DNA from: Eremomyces bilateralis CBS 781.70
Taxonomy: Eukaryota; Ascomycota; Dothideomycetes; Eremomycetales; Eremomycetaceae
Reading direction: 5' to 3'
Assembly (NCBI RefSeq): GCF_010015585.1
Contig: NW_022985087.1
Location: 166,635 to 230,634 of the forward strand
Length of the DNA stretch: 64,000 nt
In this document: one piece after another, positions 20,083 to 33,111 of the stretch
Position numbering within the stretch: the first letter of the stretch is position 1
How the letters are laid out: each line of letters starts with the position of its first letter
Position numbers and translations under genes: made by a program
Notes under the pieces: model-generated
What the model was told of the DNA's origin: nothing
The model's database searches: none
What the model saw: only the letters and a program-made list of their open reading frames with translations

Positions 20083-22716
20083 TCAAGTAATCGTAAAATC
20101 TTCCGAGGCCAGGCCGTTGTTCATTTTTTCAATGGACTCACCATGCATCAAGCCAGCAACATAAGTTTCGCCAACCAACTTCCACATGGAATCTTTCCAT
20201 TGGCCTTGCCCTATTTTCCGCAACAAAAACGGCACCGTCCCACCAAACAACACCACGACTGTATCTCCTACTGCCGAACAAGGTGGTCCAATGCCGATGT
20301 ACCCTTTTTGAGTGACGAAGAACCGTCGCCCACCAACGCCATTCAACACGGCTTCCCAGCACCTGTTCGTATCACCCTGTTCGGATAGCGCGAGATACCA
20401 GGGCGGTATCGGAAGCATGAGCATGGTCCTCCAAAACGCGAAGAAGTCAGCTAGATGTTGCCTTTCCGCAGCTTCGTTTTCCGCCGCCGTGGAAACAATC
20501 TCGCCGTACCAATCTTTGCCGGCGCATAATACATTACAGAACGCTTGTTCAAGTGCGTGCCCAGAGGGATACGTTAGCAAAGGCGAGACCATGCCCTTGA
20601 ATATATTGTAGAGCTCAATGATCGTTTGGAAGGTATCGGCTCGGCCAGGTATTACCGGAGATATGGTGGATACCGTATCAATGAGGAGGCCTCGAAGGAG
20701 GAGTGGAGATGTAGGCGTTATGGGGCGGAGGATTTGTCGAGGAACATCGCCAGAGGCACAGTGCATCTTCCCACTGTGATCAGCTGGGATGAGAGTGTGG
20801 GTGAAGACACGATCCCACTGTGGAATCCACGACGGAAGTTCGGTTGCGATCTCTGGACCGTGTTGTACAGCAGATAGGAGAAACAAATTGTCGGTTCTCC
20901 GAAGGATCTTGGCAGCAACGGTGCTGTATACTTCCAGCCTTGACATTGTGTAGTCGGGTTGTACGAATATTTCCCCTTTCTCTGGATCCCCGTCAGTGCT
21001 GGGAAGACCGAGCAGGCCATAAACTCGATCCCTCTGATCCGTACACTGGAACTGACGGGTCATGGTGAGGAGACGGAGGAAGAATACACTGGCGCTCTCT
21101 TTGTCTTGGGTGAGTCGATACATTAGGTACGCATTATAGACTCCTGGCATCGGATTCTGCTGCATGACTTGATATCCAAGGGTACGGATACAGGCAGCGA
21201 CAAATCCAAGCTCTTGCCATTCTAGCTCGGAATCTCCCCAGAAGATCGTGGCTCGTCTAGCGAGGGTGATTTCTTGGACCACCCATAATCGCCCGAACCA
21301 CGGCCGCGAAAAGAGTGAAGCTATACACTTCCAGTCAGGGTGCCGTGGAGATACCATTGACACAGCTCCTCCTTTGGTCGTTGCAATGTCAGTGGCAAGA
21401 GAGAAAGCTGAAGCTGCTTCATCATGCTTGTCTCGCCCAATCCAAATCAAAACCTGCGATGCGTTTTTATAGATTTTCCGCATCATAGCCACCTGCCGTT
21501 GGCGCTCCAACAGGTCACGTTGATTGATGCATACGGCATCAGCCCACACATATCGGGCCTGGGCGGGATTACGGAGCCGGTGGAGCGCATCGTCGAGGTT
21601 CCGGCTAATATCGAGAGCTTTTCCGTCACATTGCAACTGGATAATCTGTGACGTAACCCCCCAAGCATAGGAGACTGCTTCGTACTCTTGCGACCCTTCA
21701 ACTTCAACAGCCACTAAGCTGCATCGTAATCGATCGTTCGGAACCCCTGGCTCTACGCGGAGTAGGCGGATAGAGCTCTCTGAAGGTAGGGGCGAGTAAA
21801 AGTATTTGCTTAACTCCAAAGGGGTGTGGTCTTCTCGGAAAGAAAATACGCGCGTTCCGGAAACAGATTTACCGTCCGAGGTATGTCGAACTCGCCTCGG
21901 ATCATGCAAGCGACAACCATCTCTTTCAATATTTAGCCGCTCTGAACCTTCAGTGGAGTAAAGCTGCGCAGGTATCGTAAGATCCCCTCGTTCCGAGAGA
22001 TCCATGGCTGAAGATTGCATGGCCTGCACGGTTTGCAACTTGCGTCTCTCCATCAGCTTCTCATGCCGTTGTTGCTGTACAGCTATAGCGTGCATCTGAG
22101 CCATGCTCTGAACCCTGTGTCTCTCTTGAGAATCTGTAGAATATTGCTGCCCAACAGGAAGGAATGGCCGTTCGACTGCCGCCTTGACGAATGTTGTTGG
22201 CGACTGATCTTCTTCCTTTGGATCTGGGAACGAAGAAGCCCCCGACTCCGCCAACAGATCAGCCCCTAGCATCTGCGATTGAGCAGACCTTTTCCTTTTC
22301 ATTTGTGGTGGAGCCGTCAGTGAGAGTCCATCTAATCTGTGACGCTCAACATCATCCCCGAGCATATTCGATGCGGTGAAGAGTGGTATTTTCCATACTG
22401 ATTCCTCAAGGTCATAGCGTTCCGCATGGTTGCCAGCGATACCCTGAGGGTAATACATGTACTGTGAAGCCAAAAGTGTTTCCCTCTTCCGAAGGGATTC
22501 CTCAAGGCCGTCCTCACACACCTGTTCTTGGCGATTCATGGCCCTCTTCCGTTGTGTTCGGCGCAGATCATCTTCTGCTATTTTCTGGAAGCGATGATGC
22601 GCTTGTATCTGGTCTGACGTGAACCCGAGGTCTGGAACCTCAGATTTTGTTGAGTGAGCTTGGTGTTGGCTATGATCGGGCTGCATCGTCAGGCTCTTGC
22701 CCCATCTGGCGTCCAT
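20083..22716 (-). CDS. HET-domain protein with long N-terminal extension
   Basis: Intronless, 877 residues. The HET domain spans roughly residues 345-500. It has the three blocks typical of the family: AVSYAWG, then YVWADAVCINQRDLLERQRQVA, then MRKIYKNASQVLIWIG. HET domains occur in heterokaryon-incompatibility and NLR-type proteins and can trigger cell death when activated; they have a remote TIR-like fold. The C-terminal 370 residues resemble the usual HET-protein tail (RPWFGRLWVVQEI, RDRVYGLLGL). The first 300 residues are unusual: polar, Gln/Arg/Glu-rich, possibly coiled coil, with recurring [E/D]-x-ER-[YHL] motifs (AERYDLEES, VERHRLDGL, QERHRVQSM, SERLNIERD). A role in self/non-self recognition is inferred from the family only. 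Confidence 0.88.
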   Translation of the reverse strand: MDARWGKSLTMQPDHSQHQAHSTKSEVPDLGFTSDQIQAHHRFQKIAEDDLRRTQRKRAMNRQEQVCEDGLEESLRKRETLLASQYMYYPQGIAGNHAERYDLEESVWKIPLFTASNMLGDDVERHRLDGLSLTAPPQMKRKRSAQSQMLGADLLAESGASSFPDPKEEDQSPTTFVKAAVERPFLPVGQQYSTDSQERHRVQSMAQMHAIAVQQQRHEKLMERRKLQTVQAMQSSAMDLSERGDLTIPAQLYSTEGSERLNIERDGCRLHDPRRVRHTSDGKSVSGTRVFSFREDHTPLELSKYFYSPLPSESSIRLLRVEPGVPNDRLRCSLVAVEVEGSQEYEAVSYAWGVTSQIIQLQCDGKALDISRNLDDALHRLRNPAQARYVWADAVCINQRDLLERQRQVAMMRKIYKNASQVLIWIGRDKHDEAASAFSLATDIATTKGGAVSMVSPRHPDWKCIASLFSRPWFGRLWVVQEITLARRATIFWGDSELEWQELGFVAACIRTLGYQVMQQNPMPGVYNAYLMYRLTQDKESASVFFLRLLTMTRQFQCTDQRDRVYGLLGLPSTDGDPEKGEIFVQPDYTMSRLEVYSTVAAKILRRTDNLFLLSAVQHGPEIATELPSWIPQWDRVFTHTLIPADHSGKMHCASGDVPRQILRPITPTSPLLLRGLLIDTVSTISPVIPGRADTFQTIIELYNIFKGMVSPLLTYPSGHALEQAFCNVLCAGKDWYGEIVSTAAENEAAERQHLADFFAFWRTMLMLPIPPWYLALSEQGDTNRCWEAVLNGVGGRRFFVTQKGYIGIGPPCSAVGDTVVVLFGGTVPFLLRKIGQGQWKDSMWKLVGETYVAGLMHGESIEKMNNGLASEDFTIT

Positions 22717-23479
22717 GATTCCCTATCTCTTCACTATTTGTTGATGGAGGCAATCGGAGGACACTCATAAATACCTTGCACACATCGCTGTAGTTGATCA
22801 GAAATTTGGAAGTAGGCCTTGATGGATTTTCAAATTTATACGTTGATTTTCAAATGTGCGAAAGGACAGCGGACGTCATGAAATTGATCGACATGGGATG
22901 GTGTCTAAGCCACCATAGAGTACCATAGCTGACTGGACATCCTAGCTAGACCAGATCACCAGAGGGCTTGTAATAGAGATTTACTACGTAGGGACCATTT
23001 ATGAGCATTCACAACGTATGATAACTTCAAAGCATTGTAAAAGTATGAATTTTGTACTTTATTGATTGTCCCTGTATAGTGGACTGAGCCCTTCAAAGAT
23101 CGGGGAGCGAACCATACTAACTATTTTGCTCAAAGGCGCATCTGCCGACGCAAGCGAGTGACCCTTCCTCAACACCAAACTGTATGCTCGACTGCAAGCG
23201 AGAGTGAGAAATATACGCGCTCTGATCTGCTTGTGACCTCGGGTATCAGGTCCGACTGGGAAACGGTCGGAGAAAATCAACTGTAGGAAGACAATGGAAC
23301 ATAAAAAGCAACGGTAAATCGCTCACTGAACCTTCAGGTCATGTCCTTCAATATCCAGAAGCAAGCCTGCCGTGGGCCCAGTGTTCTGTAGAACGAGAGA
23401 GGAACGAAAAGCATGCGAAATCATAAATTGCCTCGCCACAAATCCAAACACGGTAAGATCACAGGCACTGGGAGTCAGT
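22717..23479. other. Intergenic, 760 bp
   Basis: No supported ORF. It contains the promoter of the HET gene and the 3' UTR of the permease, which is transcribed the same way. AT-rich around 22980-23060. Confidence 0.4.
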
Positions 23480-26363
23480 TCAGTGCTTAAATTCCGACAC
23501 ATAAACACCGCCTCCCATCTCTTTCTCTCTCGGTAACCTCGTCCTCTGCAGCTGGCTCACATGCACCGCCATTCTATCCTCAGTACTGCTCTGGCTCCCC
23601 CCGGAGCTCATCTGCCGGGACTGCTTCCTCGTCAAGCCCCTTTCACTGCTCATTTCCCCATATGCGGCCCCGCGGACCCGCCCATCAGGGTACCCGGCGT
23701 CATCCATATCCGTAACTTCTCGGATTCCCTTTCCGTCGTCGTGTCCGGCTGGATTTCGGAAATATTCATGCGGATCCTGGACGGCGCGGATGAACCACGG
23801 GCGCGTGCCGGAGGGCTTGATGGTCCAGTATTCCTGGTGGTCTTCATCAACCGGGGTGATATGACCGAAGGAGAGGAGCTTGGTGAGGAAAATGAGGCCG
23901 TTCAACGCAACATACGTTGCAAGGCCAGCGATAAGACCGTAGGCGACACTATATGAGAATGGCATGAAGACTAGTGTCACAAAGGCAGGGATGGCGTCAC
24001 CAATATACCGCCAGTTGATCATTGTGATTTGACGGCACATCATGCAACCCACAATGATGAGTGTGCAACCGGTTGCCCAAGGCGGGATGGATGCGAAGAT
24101 GGGCGCAAAGAAGATGGAAATGAAGAAGCAGATTCCGCAGGTCATCGCGGTCAATCCGGTCTTGCCCCCTTCGGCGATCCCCGCTCCGGATTCGATGAAT
24201 GCGGTGACGGGACTGCATCCAAAGACCGCGCCGATGGATATGCTGATTGCATCCGTGCAATACGCGATGGTGGAACGAGGAAAGTCGCCCGAGGTTTGGT
24301 CCACTACCCCAGAGAAGCGGGCCATGGAGTACAGTGTTGCCGTGCAATCGATGATGTCAACATAGAGGAATGTGAAGAGTGCAAGGACAAACTGCGACCC
24401 CGCCCTACCAATGTTCCAGTCGATGGCATTGAGGGTATGCTGCATGGGTCGGAAGGTTACGACTTGTTTGAAGAAATCGAATTTGGAGTCGCCTAGATCT
24501 GTGTGGGGGAAGAATGTCATGGGAGTACTCCGACTGAAGCAGCGTTAGTCCTGAGCTATATCGATCTTGTAGTTGAGCACTTACGGCCAGGAAATGATCG
24601 AGACGACCAGGATACCGATAATTATGGCGCTCTTGAACTTGTAGCTCATGAGATACGTGGTCAAAATGCCTCCACAAAAGATGCCGATCCACATCTGCAA
24701 GCATGGTCAATAAAACGATTACCCCAGGTCATCAAGAACGATCCTGCTAGCACAAAATCCAAACAGTACCCCACCTCCTTCCCCTATACCACCAATTACA
24801 AGCGCGAGGTTTGTAGCGCATATGCTGCCTCTGGGATGAAAGATCTGTCCGTACGTACCGTCGGGTTCTGCATCTTGTGCGACACGCATTCTCCCGTGGC
24901 ATCATCGCGATATTGCGGCTGGCACCCTGCCAGATCGAGAGGCGTGACCGCTGATCCAGTTATGGCACCGATTCCGGCGGAGTAGCTCAGTCCGATCAGT
25001 GAAAGAAACAAACCGATACCACAGCCACTAGCCACCTTGATGGATGTCGGCAGGAGGCGCACTAGCCACTGGCGCATTCCAATTAGGGATAGGAAGACGA
25101 AGATGAACCCCTCAATGAAGACCGCAGCAAGGGCGAGGCGGTATGGAACAGGGCCGGTGCCATGGAAGCCGACGACTTGGTAGGCAAAGTAGGCATTCAT
25201 ACCCATGCCAGGTCTGAAAAAGAAGGTTAGCAAAGCCCATAATATATGCCGATCCTAAGCGCCTGGAAGGTTTTGTAATGACTAGGGAACCCTAGCCAAC
25301 AATAAAGTAACATAGCCTTGCAGTTAATATGGATCATCGGCAACAGCTGTAACCCATAGGTCTGGTCATGTGCCGAGAGCCAAGCCCAAGTGACATCTTT
25401 CATGTAGAAATGGAAACCGACAGCCGGGAAAGGATATGAAAAGGACGAAGAGCAGATTTACCCCAATGACACGGGCAGATTCGTCATGAGCCCGAAGAGG
25501 AAGGATGAGATGCAGGTTATGACTGCGGTGGCAGTGATGAAATCTCTGTGGACATCTTTTCACGCAGAAAAGAATCGGACACTGGTCAGTATTTCGGTTC
25601 TCTTCGGAACGCAAGTGGGAAGGAATAAGATTCAAAGCCGGGAAATATATTGATGTTTAGATTAAAACACCAAAAACAGCTCGATGAGGGAACTTCAGGC
25701 GGGTGGCAGGGTATGGAAAACTCACCTATTAGACATTGCTGGTATGGTTCGTTGTTGCTGCAGGTAAGGTCCAGGGGATCGGTGCAGACGCACGTCCCAC
25801 CGCTGTCTGCCAGAATCGAGGCCTGTTATGTTTCAAGGTTCCCAGTCAGTCAAATCAAGGTTCGAGACTTGTTCTTTTCTGGTCATATGCTCAATACTCT
25901 TTCGATTCGCCAACAAGCAAAGCAATAGGACAAGACAGACACCAGGACCACTGAAGGGTGAAGGGTGTACAGATGCCGATCTGCGGATGCGGTTGCTGCA
26001 GTGCAATAGTGACACACTTACGTTGACAGCAATAATGTACGACATTGTGAAGAATGTCGTGACACCGGCCCGGATTTCCGTCAGGAACCGTGCTCCGCGA
26101 AGCTCTTTCTCCTAGAGAATCGAGTGTCAGCATCTAGGAACTTTGCATCATGTGGTAATAATCAATTGCGCGGGAAAGAATTGCGTGGATGAGATTTTGG
26201 CACCGGAGAAGCCAGGAAAGACGTCCATGACTGATCGTCTCGGATGCGAAGTCTCGAAATGGAGACTTACATGGCCGGATCCTTCCAAGCGGAATACACG
26301 TCCAAACGTTGAGCGACCAACGACACCGTTGAACGACTCGATTCCTCGCCGTATAGAGTCCAT
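23480..26363 (-). CDS. azgA: AzgA-type purine (adenine/guanine/hypoxanthine) permease, seven exons
   Basis: Exons (minus): 26363-26271, 26111-26022, 25822-25726, 25555-25462, 25213-24859, 24694-24585, 24533-23480. All joins keep frame and give 630 residues. Support: MSYIIAVN in exon 2, the Cys-rich loop (TCVCTDPLDLTC) in exon 3, the family signature GPGMGMNAYFAYQVVGFHG across the exon 4/5 junction, GLSYSAGIGAI, SWPRSTPMTFFPHT across exons 6/7, and FIESGAGIAEGGKTGLTA in exon 7, a likely substrate-site segment. About 12-14 membrane spans are expected. AzgA proteins are proton-purine symporters of the plasma membrane. The cytoplasmic tail is about 100 residues and rich in Ser/Arg/Asp, longer than in the characterised Aspergillus protein, and may carry turnover signals. 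The acceptor of exon 4 (AAAAG) is weak; the others are canonical. Orthology to azgA rather than to a paralog is not proven. Confidence 0.9.
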
Positions 26364-29300
26364 GATGTGGAACGCTGGGGTATTCGGGCAGGTACCTCCG
26401 ACTCTTATGTGGACCGGCGAGAGGATGGAGGTGGATGAGCAAGTAAAGCTGGAGCTAGTTGGAGAGCCCAGAAGGAAAGGCAAGAATAAGGAAGGCGACA
26501 ACGAAGGAAAGGAAATTAGCAGAGGGGGGATGCCAATTCGAGAGAAATGAGGTTAATTGACGTTTGATATGAAGTCGTTGCTCATGCCGTCCTGCGGGAG
26601 TTTATAAGGTCTCAAGCACTCTTGAAGCATTCCACCGTCCCAAGGGAGTCCCAAGTGTTTCGCCAAGCCGGGAAGGAGGGGCACATGGACTGGACAATAA
26701 AGCGAACGCTTGTGAGAATGAGCGAAGTTAGATAGATATGTTACTGAAAAGACAGACTCGGGAAGTGGAGCGCCGGGCCGTTTGGTGGTGATGGTGCAGG
26801 ACAGGACGGTGACTGATGCGGGAAGACAATTGGTGATTTGTTGTCACCCGGTACATTCAGGTAGCCAGCCATGCCTGTAAGCAACCTTATAAAACTTGCA
26901 ATCGAGTCATCTACGGACACCGGGAGTGGTAGGCGGTAGCAACTAGCAAGTGGCCATTATTGCCGACCTGCAGAAATCCATCTCCCAGCGGAAGTAGCGG
27001 GGATGGATGCATCCACGTATGGGATGTGATACTTTGCCAGGGGTTCTGCGATGGGCAGGAGTGCATTGGTCGACATTCGAGCTTCTGTGCGACCGGGTTG
27101 CTCAATCAGTTCCCGTGTAAATTGGAACGCGACAAAGATCGCTCGACAGATACGTCGTTTGGCAGCCAATTTTCGCAGTTTGATCCAGGGAGAAACAAGG
27201 TTAATTGCAAGACCAGAGATGCCATGGTGTTGGATCCAAAAGTGGGTATACACATCCGCTAGAGCTTTGACAGTAATGTCCCAGTGATTAAGACGAAAGG
27301 CTAATTACTATAGGCGCACTCCAGATTCTGTAAGTACTTAGATGTATAGGTACAATACAAGGGAATCGATTATCGACGAGGTTGAAGGGGAGAAGTGAGG
27401 AGGGAGGGCCGCGAGGGGCATAGAAAGCAGTAGATGGCATTGGATTTGATAGAGCCTGATGCTCTGTTCCCTGTATGGTATTAGAACCCGCATGACGGTA
27501 AGGACGGGAAACGGCCCTGGCTTCCTTCCCTCCTTGTTCCTCATCCGATTTTCCACCATCGGCATCCTCATCACCTCGTCTCCATCCAATACGCCATATT
27601 AGGGCATTCCCTATTACCGTCTTGCATACGCCAATATTACCGTCATCGCTTCCGGTGAGCCGCCTACTATGGTATGGAGTATGAATGAATATGGGCAAAG
27701 AACTCGGTTTCTTAGATAGGCACTTGAGCCTTCAGTCGGTTTGCAGATCCCTTCATGAATCATGCCAAATCCGTCCATGCTTCATCCAGGTATCCCGTAT
27801 TCCGTACTCCGGCTGTCTCGTCGATTACGACCCGATATCCCCCTGTCCTCCATATATGCAGGAATATGCAGCCAGGGACAGAAACACCGTGAGTATCCAA
27901 TAACGACAGACGATCTTGCAGAGACACCGGGTCTGCTGTTCCTCTACTGACAGCGTCCGTTTACATCCGGATTTTCCATGTCCAACTCTGGTATCTGTAC
28001 TCTCGAATTCGCCTAAAATTCTCCAGAGGCGATCGTCCCAGCATGGCGTTCGTCCCAGGAGCGAAGGCGTATGCATCCCGATTCAAACTGTGTCCAATTG
28101 CGTCTCCCAAATCCCAACCTCTATTGATTCTTATTTCCTCTCGTCTACCTCAGCAAAAAAGTTACTTTCTGATAAACATTAACCCATGCAGCTGTCATGC
28201 TGCATGTGACATTTCGACAGCCTTCATTCGACGTCCGACTCACCACCCTCCTTGATACTCCGCACCATTTCCTCTAGTCCTCTAGCTAGTAGCTACCGTT
28301 TGTGAGGGGCATATCGGTGCCCACCTGCATTAGTCGGAACGCTAGAACCTCTCGAACCCCGAGTCGCTCGTTAGAGCACGTTTCGAAAGTCCCATCTCGC
28401 GCCTACCTCGCGTGGCTTCCCGCCTCAGGGCAAGCGGGCACAGTCTGGTGGAGGCGTTGTACAGATTCGGCTGAGTGAGACCTTAACGAGCTCCAAGAAC
28501 GGTGACGCCATCCGTTTGTGATATCCAGCCACCAATATCTCCTAGCAACTTCGAGTGCATAAATCGTTGAATCCTACGGTGTTCGGGAAGTCAACCCAAT
28601 CTGATTGACAACGCGGTTGCCGGCGTATCACAGGGTCCACTCGGCCAGAAAGAGTTTTACACCAACTGCTTCCGGGTTGCGTTTGAAAAGGCTTACGAGC
28701 TTGGTGCGAAGTCAATTTGGAAATCACAATATCGATTCCGAAGCTTGTCAAGGGCGTCTTATTGTCGACGTCAATTCTGCACCGTTGGCCTGTTGGACGC
28801 AGATCAGAAACGCAGCTGACCACAATCCCTACTGAACTTCGCTGTGGGACATACAGCCCTGGTCCTTGGATCTGCACGGCGACCTCACTTCAAACCATCC
28901 TGACGCCTCTCTGGCGGACACTATCCCGACACCATTGGTTCAATTCGCGATTTGTTCCCGCATACTAGGAACAACCGTACAGCAACCGAAAATTTCAGAT
29001 AGAAGACTGCTTATCGACCACGTAGAGCCTCGGTGTCCGTTCGATGCGGAAAGAGTTCGGATGGTTTGATACGCCTTACAAACGGGTTCCCGCCAGAGTT
29101 GATACGCCAGGGACTTCCCGGGGTTGAGGTCGCTGCGTCTGCGTCTGCCCACTTCAAACCCCTTGCGTCGGGGATGAGTAGATGCTGAGAGTTTTGTTTT
29201 CTACAGCGCAATTTGATATCTGGGCATCCGGGGGATTGGATACGGCTTGACGCAGACCAATTTCCTTTCACTCTTATTCTCATCGGTTTCCAGGGTGGCC

Positions 29301-29524
29301 GTCGTTGGTATTGCTGAAGCACTTGTGCTGTTTGTTGGCTCTCTTCACACAAGCGAATTAACCTACTCATAATGGCAGGGTTTCCTGTAAGGGATTGGCT
29401 TGCTGTTCAATAGCTGTTCGCTTCTTTTGTTATTTTGCATTCACTTCACGTATATTTTGGAACATTCGCTGCCTTGTTCTCTCCCAAGAAAGCATTGGAA
29501 AAGTCGCTTTCTCAATACCTCAGC
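26364..29524. other. Longest gene-poor stretch (3.1 kb)
   Basis: No ORF on either strand has a recognisable domain or a convincing splice pattern. It separates two divergently transcribed genes (permease and methyltransferase-like), so it contains both promoters and perhaps long 5' UTRs. No tRNA, rRNA or clear transposon feature was found. Confidence 0.4.
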
Positions 29525-32500
29525 ATGTTTGCTGCAGACCTCTCCTGGACCGACCCCAGCCATGAAAAAGTTGGTGAGCGTCGGGAGCGAAAGCAGCGAA
29601 AACGGGAGGGGAGCATCAGTGATTCGCAGTCTTCAGGAGATGTTTCTCGCTCCCAGAGCCGAAGTCATGGTCGAAGGCCCAGCCTCCGAGACGCCTGGGG
29701 TTTCTCAAGTTCAAGATCAGGGCGGTCGTCAGACAAGTCCTCGGTCAAGGGCAGCGGCGATGATCAACTTCGAAGATACCCTTCGGTGTCAACAACACCG
29801 ACCCTTGCCACAGAGGTTCCAAGGTCGATCTTCAACAAACCCTTTATAGATCTGAAAGACCCGGCCCTGCATCCTAATACGACGTACGGCGCGAAGCTAT
29901 TGCCGACGCTACCCTCCGGGGGCACAATCGATCCTCCTAGGTATGATACGATTGGATTCGGTCGTCCCATACACTCTCGGCAGAACAGCAACAGTACGTC
30001 CAAGGCAGATATCGTGTCAACTGTAGAAACTAAGATACAACCCCTCAAAGCTACCAACCCGGACTATCATCTCATTGCTCCTTGGGGTTTTCAGAGCAAT
30101 TCAGAGCCGGAAGCCCTTTGCGACTCTTACGATCGTGTCAAAGACGCGGTATACGCATTGCAGGCCCGCAAGACAGAGTCGTTCGCGCATGGTTATATCA
30201 CCAAGCAAACCACCGTTTCTATCCTGGAGGAAGAAGAGGGGGAGGACGGAGCATCGGAAATCCTCAACCTTGCTGGGGAAACATCCCGACTTGCAATTCA
30301 ACCTCAAATTCACAAGCCGCTTCCGCTTCGTCCTGAAAGATTGAGGGCGCGAAAAATGGGGACTTATCACGCCGAAATACATGCTACGAATCCGCTGCCA
30401 GTGGACGACGAGGATGGGCGGACTTACCTTGATGATGACAGCCATCGTACGTCGACCACTTCATCTCGCCCAGAATTCAGCATCGGAAGCAACCCGGATG
30501 CAGAGCAATGGCCCGAAGTTCATCCCTGGACAACGGAAGATACTCTCCATGGGACAAGCGAGAGCAGTGTTGAATCGTGCGCGTCTCCGAATCCTCACGA
30601 GACTCTACCCTCCGCTACTGAGTTGGAGGATGAAGATACAACCCCGAATAACCACTCGACTAGCGACCTGTTCGATCCGGCTTCCAAGCGAAACTCCATG
30701 ATCCCCATGTCACCGACCGCATTCCAGCGCTTCGTGCAGAAAATCGAGTCTGCAGGTGCGGCCATGATCCTCGAGCGACTGAGGGAGGAGGGGCTTGACC
30801 CCGCCGATCAGCTAGAGAAGCATCTCTGGGCCCTGACGGCGCTACAACTGAGGAGCATCGGGCGGTTCGAACACCTCCACAAGGCGAAAGGACAGGGCCA
30901 TTCCATGGCGGCGATGCCGCGCATCTCACGCCGGAGGGCGACGATTCTAGAAATCGATGGAAATCTCGGTAAGTCGGTTCCTGGATATCTCGTTGGTGCA
31001 AAATCATTCATCTTTCCCCGCAATTTTGCTCTTGCGTCTGCCTCTGCATATCGTCCAAGGTTTCCAGTTTGCATGCGTCGCTGGTGCTGTCATTGCATTT
31101 CTTGCGTTTCGTTGGACGGCATATTTTTGGGGCACCTGACAGGCGGCCTGCCATTCTGCCAAGGCTGCCCTGAACTTGGGCCTCCCTGTCATCTGCCTGT
31201 TGAATCGCCTGTCTGTGTCATTTATGCACCTGCTGCCAGGATCTTGGGGCGTCTCCCGCAAAGCCGATCAGGCACACCTTCTTTTCCGCATATTAGCCAG
31301 CCGGGTGAAGGCGGTCGCGTGAACGATTAAAACCTTATATCGACCGGGCGTTGAAACAACCAGCGTTCAGCGGATACCTTCCGAGGGTTTGCCCTGTACA
31401 CAGACGGCAGGGAGGGCTGCCGCACCCCGCCCCCGCCCCCCACACCCCGCGCCCCGGCGACACTGGGGACCCACGCAAGGTCGATACAGCCTAGAAAGCG
31501 AATGCGCAACACATCGGAGCCGAGTTCTGAATTTTGCCTCGATTTATCCCGGGTCTTTCAAGATCGGCTTTAATCGCTCGCTACAGACTTCGATATTCTC
31601 AGCCCCGCTTCTAGAATATGCTTGGACTCTACAGGCTCACCGCCTGGACCCCTGTTCCTGACGCCATTTCGATGCCATTCCTGATTCCATGGAGGATGTG
31701 ACTAACGATTCAATCCATGAACGAATCATGCACACTACTGTCAAACTTTCCATCTTCTTCTAGGATATTGATTTTGAGTTTTGTCTTGCAGTTTTCTGCT
31801 CTACATTCCCTTGCGCTTCATTTATGTCAGGCAACTACTCCTGTATTTGTCATCTAGTACTGCTGCCTATGCATCACTGGAGCACATACTGACTTTCAGG
31901 TTGCAGCCGAAACCTACCAACTCTCCGCCATCCATCCTCTGTCCACTATCCATCATCTGCACCTTACCACTTCCCCACTTCACCGATATACACTCTCCAC
32001 CGGATCGCCTTCTCGCCTCTCGTCGGCATCGATTTCTCCTCCGCTCATCTCTCCACTTCCGCTCCCTCCCCAGGTCACCCCGCTCACCACCTCCACCCTC
32101 CTCCCGCTGCCCTTTCCGCCAAGCACTATCCACCACATCCGCTCCTCCGCCCTTCCTGCTCTCCTCCCATCTTCCCAACTCCCCTCCCTTCTCGCTGATA
32201 TCCACCGCGTCCTCCTCCCCAATGGCTCCCTCGAACTCCGCATCGTTGATCCGATGCCCGTCCGCGGGACCGCCGGACCCAAACTCCGCTCCTGGCTGGA
32301 AGAGCGCCTTGCCATGGGTCTCGAGAGCAACTTCCGCTGCCAACGGCCCGCGCAGTTAGTTCCCGGATGGGTAACGCAGGCAGGTCTCCGCCTCATCACC
32401 GCGCGTGACCTCGAAAAGGAATCAGACCAGGACAGTTTCTATTTTGAGGGCTCATCCCCCGAAGCAAGCCTCAACAACTTCCCTTCAGCCGTCCTTGGAA

Positions 32501-33111
32501 TGGTCCCCAGTGGCCGGTCAACACGACGCGGGAAACGCGAGCGAGACGAAACCATCGAGCGGGAAACCGGGATGATCTGCCTCCTTCGCATCCCCGCCGT
32601 CGTTGGCCCGAATCTCAGCGCGCAGATGTCGATGGGGCTCTCCATTGGCGCCGAAACCGGCTTTGGGAAACGCGATTCATGGAGGTTCTCGTCAAATGTG
32701 GCTAGTGGTGGACATCCAGGAGCGCGGACTGAGTTGGAGGATGTGCGAGAAGAACCACTCCCGGAAGATGCTGAGCTTACAGATAGAGAGGACGCGTCAC
32801 CGCCTCTGGTGCCTCGGACGGATGCGAAGCGGGATGAACGTCAGCTGCGGGAGGAGATCGAGGTCGTCGAGACGGAGGTGGCGGTCCTTGTGCTCCGGGA
32901 GTTGTGGCGGAATTCCTGGGGCGGCTTTGTCGAGGCGCCGTCGGAGCTACGGCTAATGCGGGCTAGGAGTGGTGGCCTCGGTGGCGAGGAAAGCAGTAGT
33001 GAGGATGGGATGGATATGCAATGGTGGTGGGAGGATGAAGACATTGTGGTGGAGTGTAGGGATTGGGAGACGGTGTGGGAGGTCGGGACGGTGTGGGCGG
33101 TGAAAGACTAG
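29525..33111 (+). CDS. Large protein with C-terminal methyltransferase-like domain, 938-bp intron
   Basis: Exon 1 is 29525-30968 and exon 2 is 31907-33111. The donor is GTAAGT at 30969 and the acceptor is TTGCAG at 31901-31906; the result is 882 residues. The join restores the block ILEIDGNL/AETYQLSAIHPLS, the start of a Rossmann-like methyltransferase domain as in related fungal proteins. It continues with FPPSTIHHIRSSALPALLP, IHRVLLPNGSLELRIVDP and GPKLRSWLEERLAMGLE, the motif post I-III region of SAM-dependent enzymes. The classical glycine-rich SAM loop is weak, so activity is uncertain. The first 420 residues are Ser/Arg/acidic and probably disordered. The conserved MILERLREEGLDPADQLEKHLW helix precedes the domain. 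ATG 29525 is chosen over an upstream TTG. The function is unknown. Confidence 0.75.

Noticed and set aside
28335-28375. TCTCGAACCCCGAG resembling a tRNA T-arm on the minus strand
   Set aside because: No matching A box or acceptor stem, and the B-box consensus is not met.
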